DNA from: Desulfospira joergensenii DSM 10085 | GTDB taxonomy: Bacteria; Desulfobacterota; Desulfobacteria; Desulfobacterales; Desulfobacteraceae | DNA length: 64,000 bases | Direction of reading: 5' to 3' | Assembly (NCBI RefSeq): GCF_000420085.1 | Contig: NZ_ATUG01000002.1 | Span: forward strand, 434,001 to 498,000 | Shown: piece after piece, positions 51,758-59,684 of the stretch | Layout: every line of letters starts with the position of its first letter | How positions within the stretch are numbered: the stretch's first letter is position 1 | Made by a program: the position numbers and the translations under genes | Notes under the pieces: generated by a model | Database searches by the model: none | What the model was told of the DNA's origin: nothing | The model's input: the letters and a program-made list of their open reading frames with translations, nothing else

Positions 51758-52288
51758 ATGGTTGAACCAATCCTTATGGCAATCAGTCTTATGTGGTTTC
51801 CGGTGGGGCTGCTCCTCCTGGGCAAAGGGGAGCCCAAGGGAACAGGAGCCCTGGTACTCATGGTGGGTACCCTCGTGCTCATCTCGGCCGTTATTCAGGC
51901 CGCTGTTTTCAAAGACCCCTACCTTGCCGCGCTGCTCTTTGCCTACGGCCTTTTCTATTGTATCGTAGGCTACTCTCTGTTTGCCGGGCTGCCCAATATG
52001 CAGGCCGCGGGCAATGCAAGTTTTACCCTCATACCCATAACCCTTGTCTATATGATCCTCGCATTGACCGGAGGGCCTGTTCTGGAGGGGGGCAAACAGC
52101 TCGTCGGCAAGAGTGACTTCCTGGCCCTGGCCTGTGCAGGATACGCGGTTCTCTACATTATGGTCTGGCTGAATGCATATGAAAAACTTTCTTCAAAAAC
52201 CCTGGGGCTGTCGCTGCTGGTGTGGACGGTCGTGGGGCTCTGGGTTCCCTCTTTCTGGTTATTGACCGCCGGTAAACTGCCCTTTTAG
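51758..52288 (+). CDS. AmiS/UreI-family transporter
   Basis: This 176-residue protein has about six predicted membrane helices and matches AmiS/UreI amide and urea channels. Features include LMWFPVGLLLLGKGEPKGTG near the N-terminus, LFAYGLFYCIVGYSLFAGL in the middle and LVWTVVGLWVPSFWLL at the end. It should conduct urea, short amides or ammonium. It is expressed from a strong sigma-54 promoter match and followed by a terminator-like hairpin, so it forms its own transcription unit. No urease or amidase gene is adjacent. Confidence 0.85.
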   Translation: MVEPILMAISLMWFPVGLLLLGKGEPKGTGALVLMVGTLVLISAVIQAAVFKDPYLAALLFAYGLFYCIVGYSLFAGLPNMQAAGNASFTLIPITLVYMILALTGGPVLEGGKQLVGKSDFLALACAGYAVLYIMVWLNAYEKLSSKTLGLSLLVWTVVGLWVPSFWLLTAGKLPF

Positions 52289-52299
52289 GGAAGAGTATC

Positions 52300-52321
52300 A
52301 CCGGCGGTTCGTCCGGTTTTT
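52300..52321 (+). terminator. rho-independent terminator-like hairpin after amiS-like gene
   Basis: ACCGG pairs with CCGGT around an eight-base loop and is followed by TTTTT. The stem is short, but the position, 12 bases after the stop codon, fits a terminator. Confidence 0.55.
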
Positions 52322-52854
52322 GTCTTCGCATCAACCTTGTTGGAAGTCTTCAGGAACCGGAGCCGGTGCTCAAAAGCTTTTCAATCCAATTGCATCGGGT
52401 GGTTTGGTTCGGCACTCATAGGATGCCGTTTCCTCTCCCTTCAAACCAACACTCCAGCCCACCCGGTGCAAACACCCATTTCTTTACAAAGGGGACCTTC
52501 AGATCCCTTGAATTCTTAAAAGAATCTTTTCTTATCTCTCCATTGCACGGCAAATAAAATTTTAAAAAACCGAACTCCTGGTTCAGGACTTGTCTTTTGT
52601 TTTTAAGCCGCCCCCTGGCTGAATTTTTACGATTTATAGTAAAATTACGATAATCAGACACTTCGCTGTCTATGCGAGCCCGGCTCTTTTTATTATAACA
52701 TACTGATATATTGGCTTTTTATTTATATGAATTGGAGTGGTCCAGGTTTTGCTCTTATGGAAGAAGTTGCGTGTGAGCAAGTTGCCTTTATTAATCAATA
52801 CCGCGGACAGATCGCCTGCCGCCGGTACCAGCATTGCAGAGGAGCATTATTTAT
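52322..52854. other. long intergenic region before the transporter-demethylase block
   Basis: About 530 bases. It contains a sigma-54 promoter match at 52738-52753 and a small GAATTCTT/AAGAATC hairpin near 52509-52526. Short ORFs on both strands have no family resemblance and are not called. Confidence 0.45.
52738..52753 (+). promoter_or_regulatory. sigma-54 (-24/-12) promoter, second
   Basis: TGGTCC, four bases, then TTTGCT. GG and GC are ten bases apart, the -12 box is perfect and the -24 box matches four of six positions. It lies about 100 bases before the GPH transporter gene and could drive the whole transporter/methyltransferase block. Confidence 0.6.
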
Positions 52855-54216
52855 ATGGAGCCCCAGAAGAAAAACCTGAAAAAATCCGTAATCAACTTAT
52901 ACGGGTTGCCCTCATTCGGATTTCAGCTATTTGTGAACATGGAGATTTTTTTCTTTGCCGCATTTTTGACCGATTATGCAAAAATCCCAGTGGCCATGGC
53001 CGGTACAGTGCTCATGGTTACCAGTATCTTTGACATTATCTGGGTGCCCACGGCCGGGGTGATCCTGGAAAAAAGCAGTATGAAATGGGGCAGGTACAGA
53101 TCCTGGCTCCTCATCGGCCCCCCCCTGGCCGCTTTTTTCTTTACCCTGCAGTTCACCAAGATCAGTGACCCCGTCATGAACGCCATTCTGATTTCCATCG
53201 GGTTTATTGTCTCCCACCTGATCTGGAACATCTTCTATGCCGGCCACATTGCCATGAACAACTCCATGACCACGGTTCGGGAAGACCGGATTTCCATGGC
53301 CTCCAACCGGGGGATGTTCAATGCCCTGGGCTCCATCGGCTTCTCCATGGTGGGTGCCAAGTCCATCCAGATGCTCGGCGGCGGCAACCAGGCCTTGGGC
53401 TGCACCCTTACGGTAATTGCTTCCGGCATTGTCATGGTCCTCTGCTACTGGGCCCTGTTCGCCATCACCAAAGATTATGCCTACCACCCCAAAGCCAACG
53501 CCGCTGCTGAATCCAAGGACAAGATGAGCATTGGTGAAATGCTCAAGCAGATCATTGTCAATCCGCCCCTGATCGGACTGATGCTGGCGGAACTGGGTCG
53601 TTATCTGGGCCGGTTCGTCATCTTCGGCCTTGCCTTTTACTACTTTAAATACGTGGTCAACAATCTGGCCGTGATTGCCGTATTCTTTACCGGGCTCAAC
53701 GTGGTCTGCTTCTTCGGCGCCATGGCCACGGCCCCCATTGCCAAAAAATTCGGGGAGAGAAATACCTATATCCTTTCCTTGAGTCTTTTCATTGCCGGTC
53801 TTCTGGCCGTATGGCTGCTGCCCATGAACCACACCTCCTTTATGATCGTCATGTTCCTGGCTTACCTGGGATACGGCATGCCCGATGCCCTGGGCGTGGC
53901 CATGTACTCAGCCACCGTGGACTACGGAGAGTGGAAAACCGGCAAGAACGCCAGGGGATTTATCATGTCCCTGATCAGCTTTCCCATCAAAACGGCCATT
54001 TTCGTCAGAAGCATCGTCATCACCAGCGTTCTGGTTTCCGCCGGGTACGTTGCCGATATGGCCGCCACCCCGGAACTGATTTCCGGTATCAAAAACGGGA
54101 TCGCCCTGGTGCCTGCCCTGTTCATCGGTGCCGGGCTCCTGATCGTCCTTGTGCTTTACCGCATCACCCCGGAAAAGCACAGGGAAATGCAGGCCGAGAT
54201 TGCCGCACGGAAATAA
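52855..54216 (+). CDS. MFS transporter, GPH (glycoside-pentoside-hexuronide)-like
   Basis: This 453-residue protein has about twelve membrane helices in the MelB/GPH pattern. SIFDIIWVPTAGVILEKSSMKWGRYRSWLLIGPP is the characteristic cytoplasmic loop with its charged residues, and YSATVDYGEWKTGKNARGFIMSL is the C-half counterpart. ATG 52855 follows a GAGGAG site; an upstream in-frame start was rejected. GPH carriers usually move sugars or sugar acids with cations. It is first in the block leading to the methyltransferase genes, so a methylated glycoside or aromatic glycoside substrate is possible. Confidence 0.88.
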   Translation: MEPQKKNLKKSVINLYGLPSFGFQLFVNMEIFFFAAFLTDYAKIPVAMAGTVLMVTSIFDIIWVPTAGVILEKSSMKWGRYRSWLLIGPPLAAFFFTLQFTKISDPVMNAILISIGFIVSHLIWNIFYAGHIAMNNSMTTVREDRISMASNRGMFNALGSIGFSMVGAKSIQMLGGGNQALGCTLTVIASGIVMVLCYWALFAITKDYAYHPKANAAAESKDKMSIGEMLKQIIVNPPLIGLMLAELGRYLGRFVIFGLAFYYFKYVVNNLAVIAVFFTGLNVVCFFGAMATAPIAKKFGERNTYILSLSLFIAGLLAVWLLPMNHTSFMIVMFLAYLGYGMPDALGVAMYSATVDYGEWKTGKNARGFIMSLISFPIKTAIFVRSIVITSVLVSAGYVADMAATPELISGIKNGIALVPALFIGAGLLIVLVLYRITPEKHREMQAEIAARK

Positions 54217-54226
54217 AAGGATATCC

Positions 54227-54251
54227 AAGGGAGGTTCAGGCAACCTCCCTT
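54227..54251 (+). other. perfect 10-bp stem-loop between transporter and porin genes
   Basis: AAGGGAGGTT-CAGGC-AACCTCCCTT, perfect stem, five-base loop. No long T tract follows. It lies 10 bases after the GPH transporter stop and may separate its expression from that of the porin. Confidence 0.6.
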
Positions 54252-54344
54252 ACTGACACAGGTAGCCGGGTCATAATGGTATGGCCTGCCTCATAACCGG
54301 ATCCCAAAGATCCCAACAGTCAATCCGCACAAAAAGGAGAAGAG

Positions 54345-55574
54345 ATGAATTGTTTTAAGACTTGTTTTTCAAAGATGTCCAAAAAAGGACTTCTGGCCGG
54401 CGCAGCCCTGGCAATCTGTCTTGGGCTGGCAGCAGGACCGGCCTCGGCTGTTGAGTTTGATGTGAAAAACACCAAGGTGAACCTGGGTGGATACATTAAA
54501 CTCTACGGCATGTATGATATTGACGGAAACGTAAACGACAGCATTCCCAACGGCATGGGAGACGAGGTCAATGCTTATGGCGTTCCCCTGGACGGCGATC
54601 CCCATTCCGATGAGAGCCGGTTCAGCATGACTGCCAGGGAGAGCCGTCTGTTTTTGAAGACATCCACGCCCACGGATATCGGTATCGTCTCCACCTATCT
54701 GGAAGGGGACTATAACTCAGATTCTGATTACTCCAGCGACACCTGGTCCAACAGCCGTCAGTTCCGCCTGCGCCATGCCGCCGGTACCCTGACCTTTGGT
54801 GACAACAGTGTCCTGTTCGGCCAGACCTGGTCCACCTTCATGGACTTTGCCGGTGCCGTTCCCGTCATGGATCTTGCCGGCGACCCGGGCCAGCCCTTTG
54901 TGCGCCAGCCCCAGGTCCGGTTCACCCACAACTTTGGAAAGGGTCATTACATTGCCCTGGCTGCTGAAAACCCGGACCGCGGGTTTACCATGGGAGGCCT
55001 CCTGTTCCAAAATGCGGTAACCGAATCCACAGAAACCATGCCCGACTTCATCGCCAAATACTTCTGGAGCAAGAACAACTTTCATCTCTCCCCCAAGGTA
55101 CTGGTCAGACGGTTTGAACTGAACGACAAAGATACCATGGCCTATGCCTTCTCGCTGACCTCTCACCTGGGATTCGGCAAAGGCCATAAGATCTATGCCG
55201 GCCTGACCTGGGGGGACGGCATCGGAAGGTATGCCGGGCTGGGACTGAACTCCGGTGCAGGCATCGCCGATACCGGAGACATTGAAACCGTTGAGTACAG
55301 AAGCATCAACACCGGCGTCACCTTTGCCTTACGGGATGACCTGGCATGGACCCTGGGCTGCGGATACTCTGAAAACGACGAAGATGCCTATAAGGAAGGC
55401 GTTTTGAGCGGACGGGCCAATAAGGACGCCTTTGCCTGGCACACCATGATGGTCTGGAAAGCCTCCTCTTCCATTGAATGCGCCCTTGGTTTCACCAGCA
55501 TGCAGCAGGAAGTCATGGACGGCCGGGAAGGCGATATGATGAAAGTGCAAAGTTATGTGAAGTTTTCCTTCTAG
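54345..55574 (+). CDS. DcaP-like outer-membrane porin
   Basis: This 409-residue protein has a signal peptide (LAICLGLAAGPASAVEF). It is followed by a beta-strand-rich sequence with the DcaP-type opening NLGGYIKLYGMYDIDG. The conserved SRFSMTARESRLFLKTSTPTDIG, FGQTWSTFMDFAG and C-terminal aromatic FSF ending (VQSYVKFSF) also match. DcaP porins admit negatively charged aromatic or dicarboxylic compounds. It sits between two MFS transporter genes, forming an uptake route across the outer and inner membrane. Confidence 0.88.
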   Translation: MNCFKTCFSKMSKKGLLAGAALAICLGLAAGPASAVEFDVKNTKVNLGGYIKLYGMYDIDGNVNDSIPNGMGDEVNAYGVPLDGDPHSDESRFSMTARESRLFLKTSTPTDIGIVSTYLEGDYNSDSDYSSDTWSNSRQFRLRHAAGTLTFGDNSVLFGQTWSTFMDFAGAVPVMDLAGDPGQPFVRQPQVRFTHNFGKGHYIALAAENPDRGFTMGGLLFQNAVTESTETMPDFIAKYFWSKNNFHLSPKVLVRRFELNDKDTMAYAFSLTSHLGFGKGHKIYAGLTWGDGIGRYAGLGLNSGAGIADTGDIETVEYRSINTGVTFALRDDLAWTLGCGYSENDEDAYKEGVLSGRANKDAFAWHTMMVWKASSSIECALGFTSMQQEVMDGREGDMMKVQSYVKFSF

Positions 55575-55605
55575 CCGGGTCCGAACCAGACCTTGTTAAA
55601 GATAC

Positions 55606-55633
55606 CCTCCTGCTGCCGATGGGCAGCAGGAGG
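55606..55633 (+). other. perfect 12-bp stem-loop after porin gene
   Basis: CCTCCTGCTGCC-GATG-GGCAGCAGGAGG is a perfect stem with a four-base loop, 32 bases after the porin stop. No T tract follows, so mRNA 3'-end protection or partial termination is more likely than full termination. Confidence 0.65.
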
Positions 55634-55679
55634 CATCCAGTTTCCGGCAGAATCGGCCCAAAACCGAATGGAGAAAGAT

Positions 55680-56990
55680 ATGAAAGACCCCAGAGATTAT
55701 CTTGATCATGAAAAAATGAGTTTCCTGCAGATCATCGTGGTGTTGATTACCGTTTTATTGAACGCCATCGACGGTTTTGACGTCCTGTCCATCAGCTTTG
55801 CCGCCCCGGGGATTGCCAGGGAATGGGGAACCACTCCGGCTGCCCTGGGCGTGGTCATGTCCATGGAACTCATCGGCATGGCCATCGGCTCTTTTTTCCT
55901 TGGAGGCGTGGCAGACCGGCTGGGCCGGCGGCCCACCATCCTGGGATGCCTGGCCGCCATGACCATCGGCATGCTCCTGGTCACCACGGCCACCGATGCC
56001 ATTCAACTTTCCATCTGGCGGGTCATCGTGGGGCTGGGCATCGGCGGTATCCTGGCCTGCATCAACGCGGTGGTAGCCGAATTTTCCAGCATTAAACGCA
56101 GGGGCATGTGCATCTCCATTATGGTCATCGGTTATCCCCTGGGCGGCACCTTTGGAGGTCTGGTGGCTTCCAACCTGCTTGCGACCCACGACTGGCGTTC
56201 CATTTTTTATTTCGGAGCCGCCCTGACCGGCCTGCTTTTGCCGGCCGTATACTTCTTTGTGCCCGAATCCGTCCACTGGCTGACCCGGACCCAGCCCAAG
56301 GGCGCCCTTGAAAAAATCAATGCGGCCCTGACCCGGATGAAATTTCCTTCCATCCCGGGCTTGCCGACCATCATTGGTCAGGAAACCAAAAAGTCCATCA
56401 CAGATATCTTTTCCCGGTCCATGGCCGGGGTCACCCTGCTGCTGACCCTTGTCTACTTCCTCCATATCACCACCTTCTACTTTATCCTGAAATGGTCTCC
56501 CAAAATTGTGGCGGATATGGGCTTTTCGCCTTCCCTGGCCGGGCAGGTCCTGGTCTGTGTCAGCATCGGCGGCGCCGTGGGCGGAGCGATTTTCGGCTGG
56601 CTGACCACCCGGATCGAATTAAAGAAACTGACCATTATCATCCTGGTTTTGAGTTCCATTTTTGTGGCTGTTTTCGGCAGAACATCTGCCGATCTTAGCC
56701 AGATCAAACTGCTGGCAGCCTTTGCCGGCTTTTTCGGAAATGCCGGAATATCCGGCCTTTATTCCATTCTGGCCATTGCCTTCCCCACGGATCTTCGGGC
56801 CACAGGCACAGGTTTTGTCATTGGTATAGGCCGGGCCGGGGCCGTGTGTTCCCCGATTCTGGCAGGATTCCTGCTGCAGTCGGGTGCGATCCTGCCTACC
56901 GTGGCCCTGGTCATGGGCTTAGGATCCCTGCTGGCCGGTCTGATTCTGATATGTCTGCCGACCCGTTCGGAAACGGTAAAGGAAGCCTGA
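55680..56990 (+). CDS. MFS transporter, aromatic acid (AAHS) type
   Basis: This 436-residue protein has twelve membrane helices. The aromatic-acid:H+ symporter signature NAIDGFDVLSISFAAPGI near residue 27 is the DGFD motif of PcaK/VanK/BenK. The MFS loop GGVADRLGRRPTILG lies near 75, and the second-half loop is ATGTGFVIGIGRAGAVCSPI. ATG 55680 follows GGAG. It lies 40 bases before the methyltransferase genes, which argues that the methylated substrate is an aromatic carboxylate such as vanillate or a related methoxybenzoate (inference). Confidence 0.9.
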   Translation: MKDPRDYLDHEKMSFLQIIVVLITVLLNAIDGFDVLSISFAAPGIAREWGTTPAALGVVMSMELIGMAIGSFFLGGVADRLGRRPTILGCLAAMTIGMLLVTTATDAIQLSIWRVIVGLGIGGILACINAVVAEFSSIKRRGMCISIMVIGYPLGGTFGGLVASNLLATHDWRSIFYFGAALTGLLLPAVYFFVPESVHWLTRTQPKGALEKINAALTRMKFPSIPGLPTIIGQETKKSITDIFSRSMAGVTLLLTLVYFLHITTFYFILKWSPKIVADMGFSPSLAGQVLVCVSIGGAVGGAIFGWLTTRIELKKLTIIILVLSSIFVAVFGRTSADLSQIKLLAAFAGFFGNAGISGLYSILAIAFPTDLRATGTGFVIGIGRAGAVCSPILAGFLLQSGAILPTVALVMGLGSLLAGLILICLPTRSETVKEA

Positions 56991-57030
56991 TTCAACTATT
57001 GTTCAACCCATAAAAGAAAGTGAAGTGAAA

Positions 57031-57834
57031 ATGATTATTATCGGAGAAAAAATTAACGGTGCCATCCCCTCCGTGGCAGAGGCCATTGCAAAAAAAGATG
57101 CAGATTTCATCAGGGATCTTGCCAAAACCCAGGCAGATGCCGGGGCTCATTTCATTGACGTCTGCGCCTCCACAGATGTGGACGTGGAGCTGGAAACCAT
57201 GAAGTGGCTCATCGATCTTGTCCAGGAAGTTACAGATACGCCCATTGCCGTGGACAGCCCCAGCGCCGATATCTGCGCCCAGGCCATCCCGTTCTGCAAT
57301 AGACCCGGCCTTGTCAATTCCATTTCCCTGGAAGGGAATAAGATCGACACGGTCTTCCCGGTCATTGCCGACACTGAATGGGAGTGCGCTGCGCTGCTCT
57401 GTGATGACACGGGCATTCCCAAAAGCGGAGAAAAACGCCTGGAGGTGTTTGCCGGTATCATGGAACGGGCCGAGGAGTATAAAATAGATCCTTCCCGCCT
57501 CCATGTGGATCCCCTGGTTGAAATGCTGTGCACATCCGAAGACGGAATCAATACCGTTCTTTCGGTAATTAAAAAAATCAAGGAGCAGTATCCGTCCATC
57601 CATGTCACCGGCGGGGCCAGCAATATCTCCTTCAATCTGCCGGCCCGGAAATTTGTCAACCAGGCGTTTCTGATTCTTGCCATGGGTGCGGGAATGGACA
57701 GTGCCATCATCAATCCCCTGCACAAACATATGATGGGATTGATTTCCGCCACCGAAGCCCTCCTGGGAATGGACGAGTACTGCATTGAATATATTAACGG
57801 ATACAGAAAGGGCCTCTACGGTCCTGTAAAATAA
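57031..57834 (+). CDS. methyltetrahydrofolate methyltransferase, MT II-type (MtrH-like)
   Basis: This 267-residue TIM-barrel protein of the pterin-binding family moves a methyl group between the corrinoid protein and tetrahydrofolate. It has IIIGEKINGAIPSV at the start, GAHFIDVCASTDVDVELETM, VTDTPIAVDSPS and the later VTGGASNISFNLPARKF, which is typical of AcsE/MtvA-like MT II. ATG 57031 is chosen; an in-frame GTG at 57025 is an alternative. It precedes the corrinoid protein and MT I genes. Confidence 0.9.
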   Translation: MIIIGEKINGAIPSVAEAIAKKDADFIRDLAKTQADAGAHFIDVCASTDVDVELETMKWLIDLVQEVTDTPIAVDSPSADICAQAIPFCNRPGLVNSISLEGNKIDTVFPVIADTEWECAALLCDDTGIPKSGEKRLEVFAGIMERAEEYKIDPSRLHVDPLVEMLCTSEDGINTVLSVIKKIKEQYPSIHVTGGASNISFNLPARKFVNQAFLILAMGAGMDSAIINPLHKHMMGLISATEALLGMDEYCIEYINGYRKGLYGPVK

Positions 57835-57856
57835 ACCCAAACAAAGGAATTCAACC

Positions 57857-58492
57857 ATGTCAAAGATAGAAGATGTAAAGGTAAACGTTGAAACCGGTAA
57901 AACCAAACTCATCGCCGGGGTGGTACAGGAAGCCCTGGATGCGGGGGATTCTCCCCAGGATATTCTCCAGGCCATGATCGCTGCCATGGGGGTGGTGGGT
58001 GACAAATTTTCCGCCGGAACCATTTTTGTACCTGAAATGCTCATCGCTGCCAAGGCCATGTCCAAGGGCGTGGATGTGCTCAAGCCCCATATGACCGGGG
58101 AAGGGTCCTCGTCCCTGGGCACCTGCGTGATCGGAACCGTACAGGGCGACCTCCACGACATCGGCAAAAACCTGGTGGGCATGATGGTGGAAAGCGCCGG
58201 GTTCACCATTGTCGACCTGGGCGTGGACGTGCCGGCAGACAAATTCATCAATGCCATCAAAGAGAATGACAACGTCACCCTGGTGGCCTGCTCCGGCCTT
58301 CTTTCCACGACCATGCCGGCACTCAAGCAGACCGTGGTAGACATCAAGGCCAGCGGATTGACCGGCTTCAAGGTGATCGTGGGCGGTGCCCCGGTGACCC
58401 AGGAGATGGCAGATGAGATCGGCGCGGACGGCTATGCTGCAGATGCAGGCGGGGCCGCCATCAAGGCCAAAGCGCTGGTAACGGCAGCATAA
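57857..58492 (+). CDS. corrinoid protein (methyltransferase cobamide-binding component)
   Basis: This 211-residue protein has an N-terminal helical cap (B12-binding_2, residues about 10-85) and a Rossmann cobamide domain. The ligand motif is DLHDIG with His100; SGLLSTTMP and VIVGGAPVTQEMADEIGADGYAADA complete the pocket. It carries the methyl group between the substrate methyltransferase and the MT II. Size and motifs match MtbC/MttC/MtvC-type proteins. It is 22 bases after the MT II gene and 16 bases before MT I. Confidence 0.95.
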   Translation: MSKIEDVKVNVETGKTKLIAGVVQEALDAGDSPQDILQAMIAAMGVVGDKFSAGTIFVPEMLIAAKAMSKGVDVLKPHMTGEGSSSLGTCVIGTVQGDLHDIGKNLVGMMVESAGFTIVDLGVDVPADKFINAIKENDNVTLVACSGLLSTTMPALKQTVVDIKASGLTGFKVIVGGAPVTQEMADEIGADGYAADAGGAAIKAKALVTAA

Positions 58493-58508
58493 TCCCAAAG
58501 GAGGAACC

Positions 58509-59486
58509 ATGTTAACCAAACGTCAGAACCTGATGGAAACCATCAAGGGCGGAAACCCGGACCGGTTTGTCAATCAGTACGAATTTTTGAATATCATCCT
58601 GGAAGCGCCCCTGCGGACACGCCCCCAGCGGGGAGAGACCATTACCAACGAGTGGGGAATCACCTACAGCTGGCCCGAAGACCAGCTGGGCCCCTTCCCG
58701 GTCCATGACAACGGAAAAATGGTGCTCACGGACATCACCAAATGGAAGGAACAGGTTACGTTTCCTTCGGTGATCTTCCCGGAAGAACACTGGGAGGCGG
58801 CGGTCAAGCATGCCGAATCCGTTGACCGGAACGATCAGTTTGTAACGATCTTTTTTGCCTCGGGCACCTTTGAGATGACCCATATGCTCATGGGCATGGA
58901 AAATGCCATGATGAACCTCTACGAAGAGCCGGAACTGATGAAGGAACTGATTGACGGCCTGGTCGACTACGAGATCGAATATGCCAAGCAGGCCATCAAG
59001 TATCTGAAGCCCGATGCCCTGTTCCACCATGACGACTGGGGCAGCCAGATCTCCTCTTTCATGTCCCCGGACATGTTCAGGGAATTTTACCTGGAACCCT
59101 ACAAAAAAGCGTACGGATTCTGGAAGGATAACGGCGTGGAACTCATTGTCCACCACAGCGACTCCTATGCCGCCAACCTGGTTCCCCACATGATCGAGAT
59201 GGGCATTGACATCTGGCAGGGGGTGATGACCACTAACAATACCCCGGAACTGATCAAGAAGTACGGCGGAAAGATCTCCTTCATGGGAGAGCTGGATTCC
59301 GGCCCCCTGGATCACCCGGACTGGGATGCCAAGGTCATTGCCGAGCACGTGGAAAAGGCCTGCAAAAGCTGCGGAAAACAGTATTTTATTCCCTGTTTGA
59401 CCCAGGGACTGCACTTCAGCTCCTTCCCCGGTGTGTACGATGCAGCCACCGAGGCCATCAACCAAATGAGCAAAAAAATGTTCTAA
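58509..59486 (+). CDS. UroD-family substrate:corrinoid methyltransferase (MT I candidate)
   Basis: This 325-residue protein has the uroporphyrinogen decarboxylase fold used by MtaA/MtbA and aryl-O-demethylase MT I enzymes. Motifs are LTKRQNLMETIKGGNPDRFVNQYEF, FHHDDWGSQISSFMSPDMF and VELIVHHSDSYAANLVPHM. MtaA-type enzymes have HxC before this position; here the sequence is HHSD, so a Zn ligand differs, while a Cys remains in YFIPCLTQG. With the corrinoid protein and MT II, it likely demethylates an O-methyl compound. No activase gene is in the window. Confidence 0.85.
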   Translation: MLTKRQNLMETIKGGNPDRFVNQYEFLNIILEAPLRTRPQRGETITNEWGITYSWPEDQLGPFPVHDNGKMVLTDITKWKEQVTFPSVIFPEEHWEAAVKHAESVDRNDQFVTIFFASGTFEMTHMLMGMENAMMNLYEEPELMKELIDGLVDYEIEYAKQAIKYLKPDALFHHDDWGSQISSFMSPDMFREFYLEPYKKAYGFWKDNGVELIVHHSDSYAANLVPHMIEMGIDIWQGVMTTNNTPELIKKYGGKISFMGELDSGPLDHPDWDAKVIAEHVEKACKSCGKQYFIPCLTQGLHFSSFPGVYDAATEAINQMSKKMF

Positions 59487-59684
59487 TCCTTGAAACATAA
59501 GCTGCGGCGCTGCAGGATTTCTGCGGCGCCGCGCTCCCCCACAAACACAATCCATCTGAACAATTCCCGGAAACCCATCCTTTTTGAATCCCACTGCGAG
59601 GGCTGAAGCGGCCGTATGTCTGTCATTGAGGGCAGCTATGGTCTCCTGGTATTGTTCCGATATGTTAGATTAAAGGAAACACTA
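59487..59684. other. intergenic stretch before MCP gene
   Basis: About 200 bases containing a hairpin, GGCGCTGCAG...CTGCGGCGCC (around 59503-59527), without a T tract. An ATG at 59616 opens an in-frame extension of the MCP, but GTG 59685 with AAAGGA upstream is the better start. Confidence 0.45.

Noticed and set aside
56991..57030. Cobalamin riboswitch before the corrinoid genes
   Set aside because: The gap to the upstream MFS gene is only 40 bases, too short for the element, and the B12-box was not seen farther upstream.
56992..58371. 459-codon minus-strand frame over the methyltransferase genes
   Set aside because: Antisense to two well-supported genes (MT II and corrinoid protein); no domain resemblance.
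58512..59594. 360-codon minus-strand frame
   Set aside because: Antisense to the UroD-family MT I; His/Gly-rich composition typical of shadow frames.
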